10,905 nucleotides of DNA from Actinomycetota bacterium (GTDB taxonomy: Bacteria; Actinomycetota; Thermoleophilia; Gaiellales; Gaiellaceae), in contig VAXK01000124.1 in NCBI GenBank assembly GCA_005885565.1, forward strand, positions 1 to 10,905, in the 5' to 3' direction. Each line of letters begins with the position of its first letter. Positions within the stretch are counted from its first letter, which is position 1. The position numbers were made by a program, and so were the translations under genes. This document shows positions 5,861 to 10,905 of the stretch, piece by piece. The notes below the pieces were generated by a model. It saw nothing but the letters and a program-made list of their open reading frames with translations. It ran no database searches and had not been told where the DNA came from.

Positions 5861-5888
5861 ATCGGCTCTCCGGACGGTAGCCGAAACC
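5861..5888 (-). promoter_or_regulatory. Hairpin and -10-like box between apt and the Cys-rich gene
   Basis: On the minus strand TCGGCT and AGCCGA form a perfect 6-bp stem with an inner CCG/CGG pair. TTAGAAC follows directly, and TAGAAC lies 7 bases before GTG 5847. The hairpin could end the apt transcript, and the -10-like box could start a leaderless transcript. No good -35 is visible. Confidence 0.3.
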
Positions 5889-5919
5889 CCCTTTGCGGCA
5901 TCTGCCGCTAACTCGACGG

Positions 5920-6438
5920 TCAGTACTCGATCAGCGCGTGCAGGTCGTACTTCGAGAGCCGCTCGCGGCCGCCGAGGAAGGTCAGCTCGACGATGAACGC
6001 ACAACCGACGACCTCCCCGCCGAGCGACTCCACGAGACCTGCGATCGCCTCGACCGTCCCCCCCGTCGCGAGCACGTCGTCGTGGACGAGCACCCGGGCG
6101 CCGCGGCCGATCATCTCGGGGTGCAGCTCGAGCGCGTTCTGGCCGTACTCGAGCGCGTAGGTCGCGCTGACCGTCTCGGGCGGGAGCTTGCCGGGCCGCC
6201 GCGCCGCGACGAAGCCACAGCCGATCTCGTACGCGATCGCGGCGCCGAGGATGAACCCCCGAGCCTCGGCGCCCAGGACGAGGTCGGGCTCCTTCGTCTT
6301 CGCCCATGCGCCGAGCGCCTCGATCGTCTGTCCCAGCGCCTCCGCGTCGGCGAGGAGCGGCATGATGTCCCGGAAGATGACTCCCTTCTGCGGGAAGTCC
6401 GGGACGTCGCGAACCTTGGCCTTCAGGTCGACGGCCAT
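5920..6438 (-). CDS. apt: Adenine phosphoribosyltransferase
   Basis: Purine salvage enzyme that joins adenine to PRPP to make AMP in the cytoplasm. The 172 residues from ATG 6438 match the usual length of the family. The N-terminal FPQKGVIFRDIMPLL block is diagnostic, followed by LVLGAEARGFILGAAIA and the PRPP-binding loop VLVHDDVLATGGT; the hood lysine region AARRPGKLPPE is also present. The gene starts one base after the stop of the merR frame, so it is translated as part of the rsiG-garA-ftsR-apt operon. Because of the frameshift in merR, the merR start frame as written also reads without a stop into apt. Nothing in the protein itself is abnormal. Confidence 0.95.
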   Translation of the reverse strand: MAVDLKAKVRDVPDFPQKGVIFRDIMPLLADAEALGQTIEALGAWAKTKEPDLVLGAEARGFILGAAIAYEIGCGFVAARRPGKLPPETVSATYALEYGQNALELHPEMIGRGARVLVHDDVLATGGTVEAIAGLVESLGGEVVGCAFIVELTFLGGRERLSKYDLHALIEY

Positions 6439-6439
6439 G

Positions 6440-7107
6440 TCAGGCCGGGACGAGCTGCCGCAGCTCGCGCCAGAAGAGGAGCTGCGCCAGCTCCTGCGCG
6501 AGCCCGGCGAGCTCCTCGAGGTCCTCCATCCCCGTCTTGCGCCGCTCGGGGTTGCGGGCGCGCAGGGCGGGCGCGACGACCGCCTCGAGCAGGCCGGCCT
6601 GGCGAGTCGCAGCCGTGCGGAAGGCGCGCAGGTGGCGGGGCGCGATGCCGAACTGCGCGAGCCGCGCGCAGGCGATCGCGACGTCGACGTCGCCCTCGCC
6701 GTAGAGCCGCTCGCCCTCGTCCGAGTGTCGAGCTCGCGCGCGAGCTCGCCGCTGATCCCGGCACGCCGGCAGAGCTCCGCGAGGTCGAGGTCCTCCTCGC
6801 GGCCGAGCCCGACCGGCCGCGTCCGCTTGCGGTCCTTGCCTCCGGAGGGCGACGCGAGCTCCTGCCGGATCACCCGCAGCGGCAGGAACTCGTCGCGCTG
6901 GAGGCGCAGGATCGTCTCGAGCCGCTCGACGTCTTCCTCGCTGAAGAGCCGGTAGCCGCCCTGCGTGCGCCGCAGCGCGAGGAGGCCCTGGTCCTCGAGG
7001 TAGCGGATCTTCGAGATCGAGATGTCCGGGAAATCCGCCTTCAGGCGCGAGCAGACGGAGCCGATCGTGAGCAGGCGCGTCGAGGTGGGTGCTTCGGTGA
7101 CGCTCAT
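6440..7107 (-). pseudogene. ftsR: MerR-family regulator, FtsR-like, interrupted by a one-base frameshift
   Basis: From ATG 7107 the first 127 codons encode a MerR winged helix (LLTIGSVCSRLKADFP, ISKIRYLEDQGLL, GGYRLFSEEDVERLETIL) and part of the effector region. The frame is lost at about 6725-6730. One base out of frame, coding resumes as HSDEGERLYGEGDVDVAIAC, RLAQFGIAPRHLRAF, ERRKTGMEDLEELAG, LLFWRELRQLVPA and TGA at 6442-6440. Restoring one base would give about 222 residues, near the size of Rv1828/FtsR-type regulators, which activate ftsZ in corynebacteria and sit beside garA/odhI. The start overlaps the garA-like stop by ATGA. Whether this is a real mutation or a base missed in sequencing cannot be told here; the intact downstream frame favours a sequencing error or a very recent event. 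Confidence 0.8.
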
Positions 7108-7568
7108 TTGAGGAGGAACATGAGCCGGTACTTGCCGATCTGGAGCTCGTCGCCGTCGTTCAGCTCCGCCGTCTCGATCCGGTGGCGGTTGAGGAACGTC
7201 CCGTTCAGGCTGCCGAGGTCCTCGATGAAGAACCCGCCGTCGCGCTGCGTCAGCACGGCGTGCTTGCGCGAGACGGTGACGTCGTCGAGGAAGATCTCGC
7301 AGTCGGGTGAGCGGCCGATCGTCGTGCGCCCGCCCTCGGGGTGGAAGGTCTCCCCCGCTCTTCCGCCGCCCGAGCGGACGACGAGCGCGGGGCCCTTGAC
7401 GCCGAGGTCTTCGAGGACCTCCGCAGCGTCGTCCTCGCCCTCGTCGAGGGTGTACGCCATCGTCGTCTCGGCGCCGCTGTCCCGCACGAGGAGCGCGCCG
7501 CACTTGGCGCAGTAGTTCGCGGCCTCCGGGTTCTGGAAGCCGCACTCGGGGCAGTAGACGTGGGTCAT
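7104..7568 (-). CDS. garA: GarA/OdhI-like FHA-domain protein with N-terminal zinc ribbon
   Basis: A 154-residue phosphothreonine-binding signalling protein. Residues 6-23 form a zinc ribbon (C6PEC9 and C20AKC23). Residues 34-36 are ETT, matching the phosphorylated ETT motif by which mycobacterial GarA and corynebacterial OdhI are controlled by PknB/PknG-type Ser/Thr kinases. The FHA domain (about 60-152) has GRS (75-77), the DIFLDDVTVS-like segment with S90RKH, and LNGTFLN (111-117), and ends QIGKYRLMFLLK, very close to GarA. In those relatives the protein switches 2-oxoglutarate dehydrogenase and glutamate enzymes. The zinc ribbon replaces the disordered N-terminus of GarA and is the unusual part. 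ATG 7568 overlaps the rsiG-like stop (ATGA), and its own stop overlaps the merR start in the same way. Confidence 0.92.
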   Translation of the reverse strand: MTHVYCPECGFQNPEAANYCAKCGALLVRDSGAETTMAYTLDEGEDDAAEVLEDLGVKGPALVVRSGGGRAGETFHPEGGRTTIGRSPDCEIFLDDVTVSRKHAVLTQRDGGFFIEDLGSLNGTFLNRHRIETAELNDGDELQIGKYRLMFLLK

Positions 7569-7819
7569 TCCGGATTCGGCGGCGGCGCCTTCGCGGCGAG
7601 GATGTCCGTCAGCCGCTCGACGTCGACGTCCTCGAGCACGCTCTTCCCGCCCGACTCCCGCAACCGTGCGACGAGCTCCGTCCGGAGCATGTCGATGTAG
7701 CCGTGCAGCATGCGGCGCCGGAACGAGACCTCGCGCTCCTCCGTCTGGTAGCGCTCGATGAGCCCCTTGAGCTCTTCGTCGGCGAGCGAGGCGAGATCGG
7801 GGAAGGCGTCGGCTTCCAC
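7565..7819 (-). CDS. rsiG: RsiG-like c-di-GMP-binding anti-sigma factor, single-motif type
   Basis: An 84-residue helical protein. Residues 28-43 carry the RsiG c-di-GMP signature E(X)3S(X)2R(X)3Q(X)3D as E28, S32, R35, H39, D43, with His in place of Gln, followed by MLRTEL as in RsiG. In Streptomyces, RsiG has two such motifs and holds WhiG-type sigma inactive when c-di-GMP is bound. Basal actinobacterial RsiGs are small, carry one motif and dimerise, which this gene fits. GTG 7819 is chosen because GGGAGG precedes it by 3-4 bases and because the in-frame TTG at 7858 lies inside the -35 box of the promoter. It is the first gene of the rsiG-garA-ftsR-apt operon. No whiG-type sigma gene lies in the window. 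Confidence 0.85.
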   Translation of the reverse strand: MEADAFPDLASLADEELKGLIERYQTEEREVSFRRRMLHGYIDMLRTELVARLRESGGKSVLEDVDVERLTDILAAKAPPPNPE

Positions 7820-7828
7820 AGCCCTCCC

Positions 7829-7858
7829 AGTAAAGCAGCCCGGAGGCCCAGGGGTCAA
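7829..7858 (-). promoter_or_regulatory. Sigma-70 promoter for the rsiG-garA-ftsR-apt operon
   Basis: The minus strand has TTGACC (7858-7853), an 18-base spacer and TTTACT (7834-7829). Transcription would begin near 7822, giving an almost leaderless mRNA for GTG 7819, or a slightly earlier start that includes the GGGAGG ribosome-binding site. It lies 30 bases after the stop of the preceding gene, so the two operons appear separately expressed. Confidence 0.55.
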
Positions 7859-7888
7859 CCTCAGCTTTAGGGTCGGGCCGCCTCAGCC

Positions 7889-10405
7889 TCAGGATCTGGC
7901 CGCCGCAGGCTCCTCGGCCATGATCTCCTCGACGAGCTCCCGAAGCTCGTCCTGCAGCTCCCGTGAGTCCTCCGGCGTCCTGCCTTCGGCGTACAGGTGG
8001 ATGACCGGCTCGTCGGGGTCGGGCAGCACCTGAGCCCAGCCGCGCTCGTCGAAGACCTTGATCCCGTCGAGGGTGTCGACGTCGCGGTCGCGGAGGCGCT
8101 CGGTGAGGACACGCATGACGAGCCCCTTCATCGCCCACGGGCACGGGAGCTCGTCGTGGACGAGCGTCGGCGCCGGCAGGTCGGAGACGAGGGCCGACAG
8201 CGGCTGCTCGACGGGCGCGAGGAGCTCGAGGAGCTTGCACAGGCTCGCGACCGCGTCGTAGGCGGGCAGGAACTCGGGGAAGACGTAGCCGCCGCCGACC
8301 GCGCCGGCGAAGATCACGTTCTGCTCCGCCGCCGCGCGCGTCAGCTCGGCGAGCGAGGCCGGCGTGCGCACGACCTCGAGATCGCTGTCCCGCACGAGCT
8401 CGTCCACCTGGCTCGTGACAGTCACCGGGAACGCGAGCTTGCCGCGGCGGCCGTTCGAGCCGATCAGGCGCAGGAAGAGGAGGAGCGTCTGCTCCACCGG
8501 GATCTCCTGGCCGCGCTCGTCGATCAGGTACAGCCGCTCGGCCGCGCGGTCGAAGACGACGCCGAGATCGGCGCCCACCGCGGTCACGAGCCGCCGCGCC
8601 TGCGCGATCGACTGCTGGAGCCGCTCGCCGGGGGCGGGCTCCTCCCGTTCGGCCGCGAAGGTGTGCGCCGAGACGGCCTCGACGCCGAGGGGGCCCAGCA
8701 CGAGCGGGAGCACGAACGACGCGGCCGAGTAGCCGTAGTCGACGACGAGCCGGAAGCCGCGCCTGCGGATCGCCTCCACGTCGAGGCTCGAGAGCAGGTC
8801 CTGCGCGTAGCTCTCGCGCACGCGCGCCGGGTACGTGACCGAGCCGACCTCGTCGTAGGCGGCGCGCCGGAACTCCTGCCGCGTGAAGTGCTTCTCGATC
8901 TCCTTCTGCATGGACGGCGTCAGCTGGATCCCGGGCTGCTCGAAGAAGCGGATCTGGACGACCTCCGGGTCGACCGAGCTCGTGCCGACGTGGAAGCCGA
9001 CGTCGTAGCCGTGCGTCTTCAGGAGGTGGCGGCTCACGGCGGCCGGCAGGACGCGCAGGTCGGCGACGTCGACGCCGGTCGAGTTCAGGCCGGAGATCAT
9101 CGCCCGCTTGATCATCCGGCAGGCGGCCGGCGACTCGCGGCTCGCGACGACGCGGCAGTCGCGCTTGAGCGCCGTTCCGAGCGCGATCGCGAGCCGGACG
9201 ACGGCCTCCGCCGTCACGTCGACGTTGACGAGGCCCGCGACGCCGTCCTTGCCGAAGAGGCGCGACGAGGCGCGCGACTCCCAGATCAGGCTCTCGAAGA
9301 TGTGCGAGCCGGACTCGACCTCCTTGTACGGGTAGATGCGGACGCCCTGCGCGATGACGCTTTCGGCGCCGAGCACGACGTCGTCGCCGATCGCGACGCC
9401 CTCCTGGATCCGCACGTGGCGGCGAACCTCGCAGCGGCGACCGATGATCGCGCCCTCGATGACCGCGCTCTGGCCGACGTACGTCGCGGCGTCGATCACG
9501 GAGCGGGCGGTGCGGGCGCCCTCGCGCAGCGTCACGCTCGTCTCGAGCACCGAGTACGGGCCGACCGAGGCCTCGGGCGAGACGCGGCAGTAGTTGCCGA
9601 CGAAGGCCGGCCCCTCGATGCGCTCGAGGTCCTCGATGTCGACCCCCTCCCCCACCCAGATGTTCCCGCGCAGCCGGATCCCCGGCACGTTCAGGCGCAC
9701 GTGCTCGTCGAGCGCGTCGAAGTTCGCCTGCCGGTACTGGTCGAGGTCGCCGACGTCCTGCCAGTAGCCCTCGCAGACGTGGCCGTAGATCGGGCGGCCC
9801 ATCTCGAGCAGGAGCGGGAAGAGCTCCTTCGAGAAGTCGTAGGGCCGGTCGGTCGGCACGTGGCGCAAGACCTCGGGCTCGAGGACGTAGATGCCCGTGT
9901 TGATCGTGTCGGAGAAGACCTGGCCCCAGGAGGGCTTCTCGAGGAAGCGCTCGACGCGGCCGTCCTCGTCCGTGACCACGATCCCGAACTCGAGCGGGTT
10001 GTCGACCGACTTGAGGCCGATCGTGACCGCCGCGCCCTTCTCGCGGTGGAAGGCGACGAGGGCGCCGAGGTCGATGTCGCAGAGCGCGTCGCCGGAGATG
10101 ACGAGGAAGGTCTCGTCCAGGCGGTCACTCGCGAGACGCACGGAACCTGCGGTGCCGAGCGGCGACTCCTCGACGGAGTACTCGATCGTGAGCCCGAGCG
10201 ACTCGCCGTCGCCGAAGTAGCTCCGGATCGCCTGCGGCAGGAAGGCGACGGTCACGATCACGTCCTCGAACCCGTGCTCGCGGACGAGCTCGAGGATGTG
10301 CTCCATGCACGGCTTGCCGACGATCGGCACCATCGGCTTCGGCTGGTTGGAGGTGAGGGGGCGCAGACGCGTGCCCTCCCCGCCGGCCATGACGACGGCC
10401 TTCAC
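7889..10405 (-). CDS. Mannose-1-phosphate guanylyltransferase-like nucleotidyltransferase fused to a degenerate phosphomannomutase domain
   Basis: An 838-residue cytoplasmic protein for nucleotide-sugar supply. Residues 1-235 are an intact nucleotidyltransferase: AGGEGTRLRPLT (7-18), KPMVPIVGKP (23-32), ISGD (103-106), EKPSWG (156-161) and TINTGIYVLEPE (168-179). Residues about 245-370 are hexapeptide repeats of a left-handed beta-helix. Residues about 385-825 align in order with the alpha-phosphohexomutase fold, but the canonical motifs are missing: no TASHNP serine loop (FHVGTSSVDP at 471-480 instead), DRAAER (619-624) for DGDGDR, GAVGGGYVF (701-709) for the GExSGH loop, and LPDPDEP (794-800) for RPSGTEP. 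The start is GTG 10405, which overlaps the stop of the upstream phosphatidyltransferase by GTGA, so the two are translationally coupled. GDP-mannose is the likely product; the exact NDP-sugar is unproven. Confidence 0.9.
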   Translation of the reverse strand: MKAVVMAGGEGTRLRPLTSNQPKPMVPIVGKPCMEHILELVREHGFEDVIVTVAFLPQAIRSYFGDGESLGLTIEYSVEESPLGTAGSVRLASDRLDETFLVISGDALCDIDLGALVAFHREKGAAVTIGLKSVDNPLEFGIVVTDEDGRVERFLEKPSWGQVFSDTINTGIYVLEPEVLRHVPTDRPYDFSKELFPLLLEMGRPIYGHVCEGYWQDVGDLDQYRQANFDALDEHVRLNVPGIRLRGNIWVGEGVDIEDLERIEGPAFVGNYCRVSPEASVGPYSVLETSVTLREGARTARSVIDAATYVGQSAVIEGAIIGRRCEVRRHVRIQEGVAIGDDVVLGAESVIAQGVRIYPYKEVESGSHIFESLIWESRASSRLFGKDGVAGLVNVDVTAEAVVRLAIALGTALKRDCRVVASRESPAACRMIKRAMISGLNSTGVDVADLRVLPAAVSRHLLKTHGYDVGFHVGTSSVDPEVVQIRFFEQPGIQLTPSMQKEIEKHFTRQEFRRAAYDEVGSVTYPARVRESYAQDLLSSLDVEAIRRRGFRLVVDYGYSAASFVLPLVLGPLGVEAVSAHTFAAEREEPAPGERLQQSIAQARRLVTAVGADLGVVFDRAAERLYLIDERGQEIPVEQTLLLFLRLIGSNGRRGKLAFPVTVTSQVDELVRDSDLEVVRTPASLAELTRAAAEQNVIFAGAVGGGYVFPEFLPAYDAVASLCKLLELLAPVEQPLSALVSDLPAPTLVHDELPCPWAMKGLVMRVLTERLRDRDVDTLDGIKVFDERGWAQVLPDPDEPVIHLYAEGRTPEDSRELQDELRELVEEIMAEEPAAARS

Positions 10406-10905
10406 GACGTCTTCACCTCACGCCGCGCCTTGGCGAGGTAGCCCGCGACGGCGGCCGCCGCGAGCACGACCCCGGCCCAGAAGAGCCACAGGGGCCAGCG
10501 GTCCCCGTGGTGGGTCACCATGACGAAGGCGAGCGCGGCGTAGAGCAGCCAGGTGGCGGCCTTCCCGGCCAGGTTCACCGCGAGCTCGTAGCCGCGCTCC
10601 ACGACGAGCCTGTACCCGGCGACGAGCACGACGTCACGTGCCGGGATGACGAGCGCGACCCAGGGCAGGCGTCCCGCGTGCCAGAGCAGGATCACCGCGG
10701 CGTCGATCATGAGCCGGTCGGCCAGCGGGTCGGCCACCTTCCCGAACTGCGACTCGACCCGCCAGCGACGCGCGAGGAAGCCGTCGACCTGGTCGGTGAT
10801 CGCCGCGACGCCGAAGACGATCGCCGCCGGCCAGCTGTGCCCCTGGTCAGAGGCGAGGACGAGCCCGACGAAGACGGGGATGAGCGCGAGCCGGACGAGC
10901 GTCAG
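10402..10905 (-). CDS. CDP-alcohol phosphatidyltransferase (PgsA-like), N-terminus beyond the window
   Basis: An integral membrane enzyme that moves a phosphatidyl group from CDP-diacylglycerol to an alcohol such as glycerol 3-phosphate or inositol phosphate. The 167 residues in the window start in frame at the right edge (LTLVRLALIPVFVGLVLA) and include the full family signature D-x2-DG-x2-AR-x8-G-x3-D-x3-D as DQVDGFLARRW...FGKVADPLADRL (roughly 10783-10705). Several hydrophobic helices follow, including AVILLWHAGRLPWVALVI, ATWLLYAALAFVMV and WLFWAGVVLAAAAVAGYL, ending in a short basic tail. The substrate cannot be told from the signature alone. The start codon is outside the window. The stop overlaps the GTG of the nucleotidyltransferase gene, which points to joint expression, as for lipid or glycolipid (for example mannolipid) synthesis. 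Confidence 0.92.
   Translation of the reverse strand: MTLVRLALIPVFVGLVLASDQGHSWPAAIVFGVAAITDQVDGFLARRWRVESQFGKVADPLADRLMIDAAVILLWHAGRLPWVALVIPARDVVLVAGYRLVVERGYELAVNLAGKAATWLLYAALAFVMVTHHGDRWPLWLFWAGVVLAAAAVAGYLAKARREVKTS

Noticed and set aside
5893..7515. Plus-strand frame of 540 codons opposite garA, merR and apt
   Set aside because: It lies entirely antisense to recognised genes and has low-complexity Arg/Ala content.
7997..10441. Plus-strand frame of over 800 codons opposite the nucleotidyltransferase gene
   Set aside because: Composition is Arg/Asp/Val-biased antisense of a well-identified gene, with no domain and no ribosome-binding site.

Overview
The window is GC-rich (roughly 70% by eye), uses many GTG starts, and carries genes typical of deep-branching Actinobacteria. 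The markers are a small single-motif RsiG, a GarA/FtsR gene pair, a bifunctional-type mannose-1-phosphate guanylyltransferase with a mutase-like tail, and a GT51 penicillin-binding protein with a polyproline tail. I infer a Thermoleophilia-like actinobacterium (Gaiellales/Solirubrobacterales relatives). No rRNA, tRNA, insertion sequence, phage gene or CRISPR array is visible.

Layout, left to right. Positions 1-684 (minus) hold the N-terminal 228 residues of a primary sigma-70 factor, cut by the window edge. Its best promoter overlaps the stop codon of the next gene. Positions 767-2830 (minus) encode a class A penicillin-binding protein. The same frame stays open upstream to 3364 and encodes a cytoplasmic helix-turn-helix, a Gly/Asn linker and the membrane anchor, but has no ATG, GTG or TTG start. 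Positions 3275-3707 are intergenic. They carry a TTGACA box with an overlapping palindrome, a terminator-like hairpin in the PBP leader, an inverted pair of perfect DnaA boxes in an A-rich patch, a good plus-strand promoter and a GNRA-rich, apparently structured leader RNA. That leader precedes a two-gene plus-strand unit (3708-4100 coiled coil; 4114-4338 two-helix membrane protein). It converges with a small minus-strand gene (4305-4511). Two Thermoleophilia-style hypothetical genes follow on the minus strand: a four-helix membrane protein (4604-5188) and a Cys-rich protein (about 5248-5847).

The right half is two minus-strand operons. The promoter-proximal one is cut by the right edge: a CDP-alcohol phosphatidyltransferase (10402-10905), translationally coupled to an 838-residue nucleotidyltransferase/left-handed-helix/mutase-like protein (7889-10405). 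The second has a recognisable promoter at 7829-7858 and runs rsiG-like, garA-like (FHA plus zinc ribbon), ftsR-like MerR gene, apt. Successive genes overlap by 4 bases or sit 1 base apart. This set links c-di-GMP/anti-sigma control, Ser/Thr-kinase signalling and cell-division regulation on one transcript. As written, the MerR gene carries a one-base frameshift that joins its N-terminal half in frame to apt.

Points most worth a second look: the start-less HTH-TM-PBP architecture, the structured leader RNA with a hairpin over the ribosome-binding region, the DnaA-box pair away from dnaA, the merR frameshift/merR-apt fusion frame, the His-for-Gln change in the RsiG motif, and the mutase domain that has lost every canonical active-site motif. 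All calls rest on reading the sequence; no database search or folding program was run.
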